From NCBI GenBank assembly GCA_037576195.1, contig CM075101.1:10292001-10356000 (forward strand): a DNA stretch of 64,000 nucleotides, in the 5' to 3' direction. The stretch's first letter is position 1; every line of letters begins with the position of its first letter. Position numbers and translations under genes: made by a program. The notes below the pieces were generated by a model. That model worked only from the letters and a program-made list of their open reading frames with translations. It was not told where the DNA came from and did no database searches. The stretch comes from Phytoseiulus persimilis. Taxonomy: Eukaryota > Arthropoda > Arachnida > Mesostigmata > Phytoseiidae. Below are positions 13,138 through 24,700 of this stretch, one piece after another.

Positions 13138-13525
13138 CTTGACCAAAGAGAGGTCCAAGAGCAGACAGCTTTAGTGTCCAGCAATCGGCGTAATGAGAGC
13201 GACCGGAAATATTGCGCCTCGACTGCAGGAAACCGCATTCCGAGCTCAAAATCGCTGGTTGAATAAGCAGTGTGGGCCTGGACGGGTTCACGAGCTTACC
13301 GACGAACGCCTAGTTCGAGGAAATCTTATCCGACGCGGACTATGTTCCTAGACATGGATTGTTTGCTCTGTAGCAGACGAGGATACGTGTCAATCTTCTT
13401 TGCCACCATCAACAAGACATATACACTGTGGCTTTCCCGCAGCCGGCGTTCCTCTGTCGTGAGAGTTAACTCGGAAAAGTTTCGATCCGGTGTCGATCCT
13501 GGGCAACAGCTAGGAAACTGTGAAG
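13138..13525. promoter_or_regulatory. Bidirectional promoter, ABCF3/DDOST
   Basis: Only 388 bp separate the two outward-facing start codons, so both housekeeping genes must be driven from this interval. I see no TATA box near either end, which is usual for broad housekeeping promoters. Confidence 0.6.
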
Positions 13526-15187
13526 ATGAAGCTACTGCTCCACGTCTTTCTGAGTTTGTTCGCTCTTGCGTCTGCGGTGCCGGGTGATACTTTGGTTCTC
13601 GTCGATACCTTGGCCACCAAAGACACGCATTCTCTGTTCTTCAAATTTCTGGAAGGTAAGTCTCGGTTGAGTTTTTGAAGTATCCTGTATGAACACCCTG
13701 TCCCAGATGTTCACCCTCATAGCTGGGTCTCATTGAGGGCCGCTAGTTGGGATATCTCGAGGTGATCATTGGGTTCCCTGAGGAAAGCGCACCGTGATGC
13801 GGACGTCATCAGATTCGACGACTCTTTATTTGTCCCAAACGAAATCGTATGATCGCGATGACAAACGATCTCTTCTGAGAAGAGGCATGCCATCCTACCT
13901 GAAGTCATAGACTGTTTTTTCATTCCAGAGCGAGGGTACAAGCTGACTTTCAAGCAAGCCGATGATGCCGGCCTCACACTGAAGAAATACGGCGAATTCC
14001 TCTACAAACATTTGATTTTGTTCACGCCGTCAACAGAAGGTCAGGCAGTCGATCTTTATCGAACGAATGGAATATGGTCCGGCTCATAATTCGTCGGGAA
14101 GCGTCAGAGGAGAGGTTCGGCTGCCATCTATTCCTTTGCAGAATTCGGCGGGAACATCAACACCCAGGCGCTGACGGAGTTCATTGACAACGGCGGAAAC
14201 ATCCTAGCGACCGTCAACTCAAATGTCGGAGACGTCATGAAAGAACTCGCAGCAGAATGCGGATTCGAAGTCGACTCCGAGGGTAATCAACTATTCGATC
14301 ATCATAACTACGATCTCAACCTCGACGATGGCGATCACTCCACGATCGTTATCGACAGTTCCCAAATACTGAACGTCCCATCGATGATTGGCACGAAGAA
14401 ACTCAGCCCCATTCTATATGATGGCATCGGTTTGATCACCGATCGGAAGAACCCCCTCGTCACCACCGTGATCCACAGTTCTGCGACAGCGTACAGCGCC
14501 GCCCCCTCGAAACCAGTCACTTCAACGCCCTTGGTCGCTGGCAAGAAAGGAGCTCTGTTAGCTTCCTTGCAAGCTCGAAATAACGCCCGAGTCTTGTTCT
14601 CTGGTTCGCTGTCTCTGTTCAGTGATGAATACTTGAAAGCAGCCGTCAAGAGCTCGAGCGGTGCCAGCGCTCCGAAAAGCGGAAACAAGGACCTCATAGA
14701 ATCTCTCGCTCGTTGGGTCTTCAAGGAGACCGGGGTCCTCAGGTACTCCGACGTCAAACACGGCGGTCCGTACACCGTCATGGATTTCGCGAGTTTCTCG
14801 ATGAAGGTCGAGATGTTGGATGACAACGGTAAATGGGTGGCCTACGACGCTCCTTCTATTCAGATCGAGTTCGTTCGAATCGATCCGTTCGTTCGCACCG
14901 AGATGAAGCGCAAGGGCACCGATGGAACCTACGAAGTGACCTTCAAAGTTCCGGATGTGTACGGAGTGTACCGCTTCAAGGTCGACCACCGTCGCCGAGG
15001 CTACGACAATCTGGTCGTCGCTAGTCAGGTATCGGTGCACCCACTGCAACATACGATGTACGAGCGATTCATTCCCGCAGCCAGACCGTACTACTGGTCG
15101 GCGTTCTCGATGATGCTCGGACTGTTCGTGTTTAGCTTCGTCTTCATCCATCACAAAGACCCGGCTGTTAAACCAAAGAAAGAGTGA
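13526..15187 (+). CDS. DDOST: Oligosaccharyltransferase 48 kDa subunit (OST48/DDOST)
   Basis: Non-catalytic subunit of the ER oligosaccharyltransferase that transfers the lipid-linked glycan to Asn-X-Ser/Thr (Wbp1 in yeast). Three in-phase exons (13526-13655, 13929-14039, 14142-15187) encode 428 residues. A signal peptide [20 protein letters not shown] leads into [16 protein letters not shown], the conserved start of the mature protein. The lumenal body includes [20 protein letters not shown] and the C-terminal region ends in a single membrane segment ([20 protein letters not shown]) followed by a short lysine-rich cytosolic tail. An AATAAA at 15499 is the likely polyadenylation signal. Identity secure. 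Confidence 0.96.
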
Positions 15188-15498
15188 GCGGTGTCCACGG
15201 AGGAAACGCAATTTCAGTCAGCAAGTCAGCACGAATGGGAGAAGCTAGAGAGAGGACATTAGTTGTATAAACAGCCATTGGTGCAGAAGAGTCTGTGCGC
15301 ACAGGGAAGGGTCATAAGGGAGGGGAACGTTGCTATATCGTGCTCGTACACACGTACGTTGATGCAGTCAAGAAGAAAGTTCCGGATGATCCCTCATTAT
15401 TCGAGTCGTTTTTCTGTTCCATTCCAATTGTTTCCAAGGATGTTGCTAACCGCGGGGCTGTGCCGTGTGTCTACGGATACGACGGAAGACGAAAATGA

Positions 15499-15504
15499 AA
15501 TAAA
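15499..15504 (+). terminator. Likely DDOST polyadenylation signal
   Basis: AATAAA hexamer about 310 bp after the DDOST stop codon, in an AT-rich patch. Confidence 0.55.
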
Positions 15505-16300
15505 TTTATTTAATACAGCAGACTCGATATGGTCCAAAGTGATCACTCCAATCCTTCCGGTCCTGAAAACGCAGCGAGGCGTGAGCTTCATATGTTGAGA
15601 CCATGCGGGGATAATCCCCGCAGAACACTGCTCTCCAGTGTATGCTACAGTAATGGTTGATGCGATCCCGTCAACAACGAGAATGAATCCAAATGTGCGC
15701 AGAAACAGCATCGGGAGTTGATCTGCTTTTCCCTTAAACGGAGAACGGGACTTCATCTCCTTGGAAGCACCCGAGATAGAGGATGAAGTCCCGGAGCGAA
15801 TTCGTTCGCCACCATGGGCTTTAAATGATGGCTTGGTCGTGTTCCGTTCCTTCTTTCCCATCTTTTTCGTTGCTAGATACGACAGAGTTTATGAAGACAA
15901 CTTTTATTCAGCACACTGTGCTGTTCAGTTTTGGTCATGACACTTTTCCGTCTATGTATTACCGTCACGGTTCGAGCTCGAGAAAATCCTGGAAACCTTC
16001 AAGTTCGATTTTCGCTTTTGAAATTCATAGCTCAAATCTGTGACTGGAGCTTTCAGAGACGCAACGAGTTTCTCGAGGAGTTATGATGATAAGAGGAGTT
16101 ATGGACCGACCATAGTGGACTGGTCAATAGTGATCCCAATCAACGGTTCCTCGTTTCTCGCGCCATGGCGAAGGAATCAGGAAAAGTGAAAACAGTGAGG
16201 CAATTTTTCACAGCTTGTTGCGGTGAACATTCTCACACATGGGGCACAGAAGTCCAACCTCGATCGTTCCGAGACTATGAATTTCCGTTTCCCTTTGAAC
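15505..16300. other. Intergenic, nothing recognised
   Basis: No domain, repeat or RNA gene seen between the DDOST 3' end and the LINE relic. Short open frames on both strands overlap one another and look random. Confidence 0.5.
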
Positions 16301-16304
16301 GCGA

Positions 16305-17165
16305 ATGCAGGACCATTCGGGAGTCGTCGCCGCGAAGCTCAAAGTAAAACCAGGCTCGCTCATCCTAATATCAGCTTCGCCTAGCTTTCGATCCGATCCT
16401 ATCACGATTCCATCCACTAATAGTCTGACACCCGCGGCTGGTGACATCTTCCGACTGGACGGCCAGGAAATCGAAAAAGTGAGACGTTTCACCTATCTCG
16501 GAATCGACTCAAGTGAAAGAGGTCTGATCTTTGCTCGGCACATCACCAACTGAATCAGGAAGGCCAAAGCCGCCTTTGTGTCCATCCCGAAACCACAGTC
16601 TTTGTCCCTGGAAACGGCTATTCGACTATTCGACATAAAGATAGCACCCATCGCCTGTTACGGAATCCCGATCATATGGAACCATCTCGGCACGTCGCAG
16701 CTAAGGGAACTAGACAAATTGGAAGCCGCGTTCCTGAAACTGGCTCTTGGAATGCATCGCTCCTCGAAAAATCGATTGACATACGTCCTAGCGGCAACTC
16801 CGCTCCTGACAGAAGATCAAAGGAAAATTCACGGGCTCCCGAAGACGGACACCTACAACGCGTACATTGAATCCTGGCATGACAAGATGGCTAAGATCAA
16901 CCCCGAGTTCTACGGCGTCCCCGCCATGAAGTCCGATGCGTGGAGGAAACCAAAGTTTGATACACGACATAGAATGACAAGAGGGGCGATTCATGATATC
17001 ATAAATGGATTTGTGAAAATGAGCGAGACCACGTTACGAATGATGGGTGCACTTGTAAATTATGTGGAAAACACGACCCTGAATACCATCTGTACAGCTG
17101 TGGAAAGGGAAACAATTTCGACTGGAACACCATGTAGAGCACTGTACATAGATCATATCTAACCC
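16305..17165 (+). mobile_element. Decayed LINE fragment (C-terminal RT region)
   Basis: Remnant of the 3' end of a non-LTR retrotransposon ORF2. The post-catalytic RT block RRFTYLGIDSSERGL is followed by an in-frame stop near 16552 and then by the thumb-like stretch AAFVSIPKPQSLSLETAIRL and ACYGIPIIWNHLGTSQLREL. A CCHC knuckle (residues CKLCGKHDPEYHLYSC) is readable around 17048-17095, but in a different frame from the thumb, so at least one frameshift lies between them. No palm catalytic motif remains. It belongs to a different family from the LINE at 56-60 kb. Confidence 0.8.
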
Positions 17166-17815
17166 ACAACTGCATATGGTTCGCAGTGTGCAACGCGCCA
17201 AACAAGCCTGGCAATAAACGTCTTTTGCAACTAATAGTCTGACAGAGCTGCGCAAAGCTGTGAGCTGATCGAGTTGCACATCGGACCCGATACAGTCGGA
17301 ACTCCGGCCGGCTCAGCAAACTCTGATTCCCAACCGCTGCTCAGACCCATGCTGATTGAAACGAGAGCCAAAAAAACTCAGTGTCTAAAATGCTGCGCAA
17401 AGAGTTCCCCGGCTGCAGGTTCGGCGCCGACTCCAAAAGAGCTCTGATGACTTGAAGGAGTTGTCCACTCAGAATGGCTTTGTCCTCCATTCTCGACTCG
17501 ACCAACCGTTCCAATCCGATCCGAAAATTTCCGTTCCACGCGTGCAAACTCGCGGATCAGTGAGCTCACCTTCACCGCTCAATCCGGTTGAGAAATTCAC
17601 AGATTTCGATGAGTGATGGGCATGGGCGGGGAACAATGATCGTTTCTCGATTGAAGCCTAACATTCGGTGACGGAGATGAAGTCGGGAATCAACAGAGAC
17701 GACCTTCATGTGTCGTAAACTTTGAAACCAGTCCCCAATGTGACTACCGTCTGCGCGGAGACCTCGATCACCTGATTCTTGATTGACACTTGCGAGACAA
17801 CTCTCTCTGGCCTCC
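17166..17815. other. Intergenic, nothing recognised
   Basis: Between the LINE relic and the promoter of the secreted-peptide gene I find no coding signature. It probably holds upstream regulatory sequence for the TATA promoter at 17816. Confidence 0.45.
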
Positions 17816-17822
17816 TATATAA
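17816..17822 (+). promoter_or_regulatory. TATA box of secreted-peptide gene
   Basis: TATATAA, 79 bp before the start codon at 17895. This predicts a transcription start near 17845-17853 and a short 5' UTR, the usual arrangement for strongly expressed secreted-product genes. Confidence 0.65.
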
Positions 17823-17894
17823 CCTAGCAAGGGATCAGGAAGGGAGTAAGCAGGCGAGCAAACCATATTTCAAATCAAAGCGCTCTCGATCAAC

Positions 17895-18699
17895 ATGAAG
17901 GCGACAGTTTTAATCCTGGTTCTGGCTCTTCTCTCGATCTCCCTCGAGTCCTCTGCTGCACAAGAAGACAGCTGTGAGTTTCCCTCTCCCCACCTCCACA
18001 GAGCTCGATCAGAACATGATCGCTGATTCGCTTGTTGCTTGAAATCACTTGTGAGGACACGTTTCGTGTGGTTCCGGAGCCGAACGCCACTGTTTTTGTC
18101 GGACTTTCCCGAGTCCTCCCAGAATTGCGAAGCTCCCTTTCTGTCGTCGGATCAGAGCTTAGATATCCTTTGCAGCCTCGGAAGAGCCCGGTGCCGCCTC
18201 CTCGTCTTCCTCATCGGAAAGCTCATCGACAGAAGAGAGCACAGAGGCTCCCCCCGGTGAGTTTATCTTTTCTTCCGTCCAAGGATTCCCGTCGATTCCG
18301 AAAATGCATCCCCGCAAGTTCATCTCATAGATAAGGAAAAAGCATAATTACTCCCAGAACCCTGCGGAAGCGACGGAATCGCATACAGACTTGGCTGTGT
18401 TGCTTTCTGCAATGGGCCGCCTTTCGCACAGAGAATGGTTGCGATGCCGGTCGGATACAGCTGTGCGGTTAGTAAGGATTCTTCGCAAAATAATGTGTTC
18501 AGCTCCGAATTCGTGACTTATCGATGAGCAGATATTCATCCTCTCCATTGATCATACCTTGCGGAGCATAATCGTTTCAAGCAGCACCCTTGAGCCCTCT
18601 CCCATTTTTTAATAGACTCTATTCGGGCCCGGTCGATGTGTGCGGTTCGGCCTGCTGCTCTACTGTCGACCGAACTGGAAATCGGCATTTTCGCTCTGA
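17895..18699 (+). CDS. Small secreted six-cysteine protein, unknown family
   Basis: Four in-phase exons (17895-17973, 18176-18256, 18358-18467, 18616-18699) encode about 117 residues. A clear signal peptide (MKATVLILVLALLSISLESS) is followed by an acidic Ser/Glu-rich linker of about 30 residues and a compact C-terminal domain with six cysteines spaced C-x10-C-x3-C-x17-C-x8-C-x8-C. The C-x10-C-x3-C opening is loosely reminiscent of tick evasin-type chemokine binders, but I cannot assign a family. The last splice uses a weak GTTAGT donor; without it the frame ends at 18527 with only four cysteines. An AATAAA at 18750, just after the exon-4 stop, supports the four-exon form. The TATA promoter points to a gland, gut or cuticle product, which is inference. 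Confidence 0.7.
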
Positions 18700-18749
18700 G
18701 GCATGGATTCGCGGGATCACGGTCAAGGGAGGAAGACGGTCAATGTTCT

Positions 18750-18755
18750 AATAAA
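18750..18755 (+). terminator. Polyadenylation signal of secreted-peptide gene
   Basis: AATAAA 51 bp after the stop codon of the fourth exon. Confidence 0.6.
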
Positions 18756-20600
18756 AGTCTGCTTCGACGATTCTTTGAAGGTTTGTTGAATCCTAGTGGA
18801 GAACCGAGAACTGTCACATTCGGAGAACTTGAAGCACCGAGCAATTCGAAACTTACCGATTTGATCGGTCTTGTAAATCTCCACATTGATGCAGACCCTC
18901 CTAGATACTATATGGAAGCGTTGTGCCACACTATGGGCTTGGACAAAGCGAACTCATTTTTTTTTCGGCACCCCGAACCGTTTTTATTCTCTTCCATTAT
19001 AACTCTCATTCTAGGCAATAAATAGGGAAAAAAATACTTCTGATTTCGGAAGCAAGTTCGCGCTTCCGAACTGTGCCACATCCGAGCGAGCCGACGCCTC
19101 CATCCCAGAGCGAGATAGAGAGGGGCTCAAGTTGGCACTCGAGAATATTCATAGATGAAATACAAAAATAAAAGTACGTCACAGATAAAAGTATCAGGAA
19201 CAATCTCAGGCTAAAGAAGAATCTTTTACCACACAAACCGCGTCTATCAGAGCAGATTCTCACTTGAACAGGTTTTCACAACATTCACCTCCAGCATTGC
19301 ATGGCTCCTCGAACTACTCTCGTCAGTTTGTCCACCGCAGTAGGAACATTCAAATCCTTTTCGGTATTTGCACTTGAACCATCTGCTCCTGAGGCGGATT
19401 CAAAACTGACTGGTAGCAGGGCGAGGCATTATTTCAAAAACTCCGAATTCTAGGTATGTTCGTGTCCTCGACCACAACACATCTTCGGCAGTAGGGCCGA
19501 GCAGTTCTTAATCATTCCCGCTGGCTCCGCGAGAATTCCGACCACTGTGTCCGAAGTCTGCAAATGTTCGCATCGCTTTAAATACCCTGAGCTATTGGCA
19601 CATATTACATCTCCTGAAAGGATCGTTACATACATAATTAGGGAAGCTCGTATTCTCTCCATGTCCCGCCTCCCTCGATTCTGATTATCTATCATCATTC
19701 AGAGGTGTACAAAAGGTGAACTATCTCCGTATTTGGTTTGATATCGGGGCTCCAATAAATCTATTCCATGTTGGACGAACATGTCGCTCTCACCTGAGCC
19801 GCACCCTTTTCCTTCGCCCGCTCATTCGCCGCTCCCTACCGATCTCACGCAACGTATTGATCGAAGACCTCGAGACTGAGACGAAAGAATGGGCGCCTGG
19901 ATCCATACGAGCGTAGGATTCCGACGAGAACAGCCGATAATAAATTAATAATTTACGGAGGTTCGTGCGTATTCAAGCATAGATCACGTTGCACTGTGCC
20001 AGGTCTCTGCCTAAATTGCTGTTTGATGATCCCATGTCCTCTCACTGTCGCAGGAAACGCGCGTAGAACATTGCGAAGAGTGGGAGAGAAAGGTTTAGAG
20101 CACAGCGGAGCTGGATGGCACGCACGGAGAATCCAGTACCGAAATATATTATAAGACATCACCGACCGGAATGAGCCGACGACAAATATTATAACAATGG
20201 AACCACTCCCTTCGCGGTTTCCTGTCAACTTGAATGCCTTGCGAAACACAGGCGACGCTATCGACTGCCTCGCGACAGTCGAATTCGGGCATCATCCGAC
20301 CTATCCGTACCAGTTAACATCGACATCGTCACCAACCGCGGGCACAACTCTCAGAGTCGTACGGTATCGCACACTCAGGACATGGACTCAATCTGAGGAG
20401 ATCATTTTAGGAACTTGACGACGACAACAATAAGAACATCAGAACGACGACATCCACGTTTGATACTCTACGTATGATATACTCGCGCTCAGCTAACAAT
20501 ACATAATTTCTGACAACTCTACGCCTTATGAATCATGTTCGAGATTTGGAATAAGCTTTTCTCCTCACAAAGGCCGCGAACACTATGGGGGGCATGATCC
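18756..20600. other. Intergenic; probably includes ZFP36-type 3' UTR
   Basis: No coding signature on either strand. The part adjoining 20600 should be the 3' UTR of the minus-strand tristetraprolin gene; AT-rich patches around 19930-19960 read as ATTTA-containing on that strand, which would fit autoregulation, but this is only suggestive. Confidence 0.4.
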
Positions 20601-21760
20601 TCATAAACCCTCGCCGTTCCACCATAGATGCGGGGGAACCACTTGAGCAGAAATCGGCTGCGGGTTTTCAGGGGACTGAGACGCCCTGCCGAAAGACGGA
20701 GCACTTGTCTGTGTACAGGGACCCGACAGCGAGCCGGGGAATTTCGTGAAAGCCAGCATTTGGTTCAGTTTGAATTCTGAGCTCTCACCCAAGACACCAG
20801 AGGCGAAATATCCGTGACGAATCGCTGTTTGCGATGAAAAAGGATCCTCGGGCGAGTAAACAATCGGACTGACTGGTGGTGAGAGTTCGCCGGCTGATCC
20901 GAGACTACACCCAGTGGACAGAGGTTTGAAGCCGTTCGGGACAGGCATCGCTGGTGGGATCGGCATTTCAAGTGCGGGTCTTGGCCTGGGCATCAAGGAT
21001 TGCATCAAAGAGCTCGGCGGAAGTTTCCGGAAAGTGTCGCTCGAAGAATTCGAGAAATTAGCGCGGCGACCCCACTCGTTGCAAACAAGCTCCGCATACG
21101 CGTCGTTCCTCTGAGCATTGTTCATGTTGACGTCGGTGTAGTTGGGATTCGCTTGCATACCCAGAAGTTTCGAGGACGCCCCACCGCGGATCTCGTCCTG
21201 GTTATGGATGAAGTGGCAACGGTGGCCGTAGGGACAGAGGCCGTTCGAGTGGAACGTTCGGCACAGTTGACTCTTGTACTTGGGATGTCGCGCCAAGTTT
21301 CTGAGTTCGGCAACCCCATGCGCGAACTGACATCTCGCCCCATACTTGCAAACACCGTTCTCCTCGAACGGCCGGCACAGTTCGGTTTTGTAGCGAGAAC
21401 TGCGGTTGGTCACACCGTCAGCTGACGAATTTACGTTCTCACTTTCTGACTGACCGTCGTTACGACTGCGAAAGAATGAACGAGTCAGTGAGGGGTATAG
21501 GCCTTTCAATCTCATGGAAAGAGCCACTCTGCCTGACAGCTCTAGAATCAGCCGACATACCTGTTCTGAAGACGATGCAGTTGAAGGAGCTTAGCTCGGA
21601 TTTCGATCAAGCGTTCCCTGGACGTGTCAGGCGGCAGCATCGCTGAAAGCTCGTTGAGGTCCATTTGAACCAAGTTCGAGGCCGACTTCTGCAAAGCCAC
21701 TATCCGTTCCCGGAGTACGTTCACGTCCGTTTTGCTCGGGTTGCTGTGTGCGTCTGACAT
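20601..21760 (-). CDS. ZFP36: Tristetraprolin-family CCCH zinc-finger protein (ZFP36/TIS11)
   Basis: RNA-binding decay factor that recognises AU-rich elements and recruits deadenylases. Two exons (21760-21561 and 21465-20601) join in phase to give 354 residues. The tandem zinc fingers are C-x8-C-x5-C-x3-H at about residues 97-116 and 135-154, separated by 18 residues, each preceded by the diagnostic lead-in (RYKTEL, KYKSQL). Intact metal ligands and spacing identify the TTP family rather than other CCCH proteins. The rest is low-complexity and Ser/Pro-rich with [15 protein letters not shown], candidate phosphorylation/14-3-3 sites. Single intron before the finger exon, as in vertebrate and fly relatives. 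The gene symbol marks the family, not a specific paralogue. Confidence 0.93.
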
Positions 21761-24700
21761 TGTGCAGCCTGTAACGAGGTACGAATGACTGGAGGCTGGA
21801 ATGGAATGTGGAGGTTCCGATATGTGTTCGCTGAAGTCGAACCGCGCACATTAAAGTTCTCCGATTCGAAAGTTTTTAACCATGTTCTTCTTCAAAATCG
21901 GAACGTAGGATCCGCTAGGGAAGGACCGCAGAATCTCGGACAGGCGAGCGCGACTCCCCAGGCTCAACTCGCCAAGTGAACAATAAAATATCCAGAGACA
22001 TTTTTCCGAGTAGCAGTTCTTGTCGCATGCTCGAAGCGCAGGCCAATTAGAATGGACCCGCGGAGGAGCTTGAAGGGAAGAAATAGCGAAGGAGGAAGCA
22101 GGAGTCAGTAGCAGGAGCTCCTGCTCGCCGGTACGGATATCAAGCATTTCGCCAGCTAGGACGTCAGGCGAGGAATCGGAGCTGCGGCTAATCTCGACGA
22201 ACTCATCTGGATCAATCCTCCAAAACCTCCCATACCTCCTGATTCTAAACGCTCTCGCTAGGCCCATAGCCTGAGGTTGAGACTTCTTGTTGCGAGAGCG
22301 ACGGGCCCTGTGTCCGGCCGCGGTGAAGGAAACGATCGAGTTCTCACAACGATAGCATATTGAAATAGTTCCCACCCGGTTGATGGAGTTCTCGAGAGTA
22401 GACGAAACGGGGTATTCGGGACATGATTTGGGACGAACAGTGATCCACGTGTTCTGGGAAGAGTCGCTTGTTGTATTGTAACATGGAAGTCAGCGCTCAG
22501 ATTGACACTCCTTCCAGTCACCAAGCGCAGCACTCTACCCCAGATGGTACAAGGCGGAAACGCACAAACTACAATAACATGAAGAATGTCTCGGCAGGCA
22601 CCCCAGGACAAAACGAGGCGATGAGACCTGAGTGCGTTCCCGTCGATTTTGGGCGGCGGAATGACGAGATCGTGTGGAAAGTTTCTGGTTCTCCAAGTAA
22701 AACGAGGACCGGGGTCTGAGGCTCCCCACACTGACCACCGATCATAACGACTCCAGCCCTCCGGAAAACGCGGCATTTCACTCAGATACCTAGACGCGCT
22801 CCAGGGGGCACATAATCGCAAATGATGAAGAAAGAGAATGAGTCCAAACGACTGGGGAATTTTTCCCATAGAGTTGCAGCGAATGTTCAACGACAGGCTA
22901 TGGAGGACAGCTAAACTTCGATTTCTGGTAGTTGGGGGTGACGTTTCCCGCCTGTGAATCCTCTCCATGATTGAATTATTTTCCAACAACTGGGTAGCAG
23001 CGGCCCGGAGAGGCCTGAGTGGATCTGACATGGTACTTTCTGAGTTCGATATAGCCGGGCTGTTCAGCCTCCGCTCGCAGTCCTCCTGCTCGGTCCACCT
23101 GTTGAATTTGTGTTCCGCACGCATCAAATGTGGAACGCCGATCCTCGAGTAGCTGAGTCACATGGCTCTGCTCGTTGATCAGAGGTCGATGACAACAGGC
23201 CGTAAACACAGCTTGTCTCGGATGGGTCCGTTGAAACCGTCGAAACGCTTTCAAGACTTGGGTCGGAACTCATCGGAGAACAGTATCTGAGTACGTAGAC
23301 GCGCGCCATCGGTCTTTGTTGGCGGAGTCTTTCCGAAGCAGGCTTCAAAAACGAAAGCGTTCTTGATTCCGAACACCCTCTCCCTACGGTCGGCGCCAGG
23401 GTTCGCAGCGATGGAGGACGAATATGCATGTCGACCATGCGCCTCTAGGTGCTCGCCAAAATTCGGGCTGGGGATCCTCCGCCGCGAACCATGAGGCATC
23501 CAAATCCGCCCACTGGACCTCAGCTTTCGAGGAACTCCGGGCCGAGCAGTCGGCCGCTCCGAGTTTCAGGGTCCCAGCAAACCGAATCTCTCCTGCTTTC
23601 ACGGAGAGCAGCAACAGACGTTGTTGTACGGAGAACCAGCCCCACGGAGATTCGCATTGTTGGGGTTGCGGGCTGAGTTCCTAGCGGAGTGGACCTAACG
23701 ATCAATTGATTGATTCGCGATGGTTCGAACTTGTCGTTGTTTTGGACTTCCTTGCTATAGCTATCATATTTCATATCTTGTGGGCTCATCTCCGAGATGC
23801 CTCCCAAACTGACTAAGAGAACAAGAGTGGCTTCTTGTGCATACACGGCACTCGAAGTGTGGCGATCCAGTCATTTGGCCGGTCGTCCGACCCCTTGCCG
23901 AGGCATGCTTCCCGGCTACGGACCAAATATGCGTCAAACCGCAGGAGACGAAACAACCTTTGATGCGCATTTTTCTCTCTCAATCACTCTCTGTGTGAAA
24001 ACGTCGTTATCCAGATGCAGGTTTCGGATGGAAGCCGGGAGCGGATGAACAGGCGCCAAAATCAGGCTGCCCGCGAAGCGCTTGGCTCACATCAGGAGCT
24101 GAAGCTTCTCGAACATGATTTCGCTCCAGAGTGTCACGGAAATTCTACCACGGGACGAGTACTCGCGGAGAAGAGGAAAACTGAGACCGTACGAAATTAT
24201 GAGAAGACTCACACAGAAGGCGGAGAAGTGGATCTTCCCGCTCGATTCGCAAACCAAGAGAAGAGGGGAGGCTCGAGAGAAATATCGATTGATTCCGAGC
24301 GCAGGAAGGGAGATTTCCACGAATGTGTGCCGCTCGAGTTTACGGCAGCCTGTAGGCGTTATCGATCCGGCGTCGATTCGAGATCAGGTGAAGCGTCTGT
24401 GAGTCAGCAGCGTCCAGTGAACTGAATCATCGGCCCCATTGATCTCGGCTAGCGGTTTTCATGGAGGAAACCCGGGAATACCGGTATTCAAGACCCACGA
24501 TGAAAATAGCGCAGCTCCGGAGAGCTCAAATAGTGATCTAACGAGAGTTTTCAGCAGCGGAGCCGAAAACATCGCTTCAGTCTCCATGCTCATGATGTCA
24601 TCCTCTAATCTGAACTTTTCGGAGCGTTCGGCACTCTGCTCGTCGGGAACACTATGAAAACGCCATCTTTGGAGTCTCCTCTCAACTGCGTGAGGTCAGA

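Noticed and set aside
20914-21425. Plus-strand open frames over the tristetraprolin finger exon
   Set aside because: Antisense shadows of the CCCH fingers and Pro/Ser-rich region.
22258-23127. 289-codon minus-strand open frame
   Set aside because: Several overlapping frames on both strands, no domain, composition unlike the recognised genes; probably chance in balanced-GC DNA.
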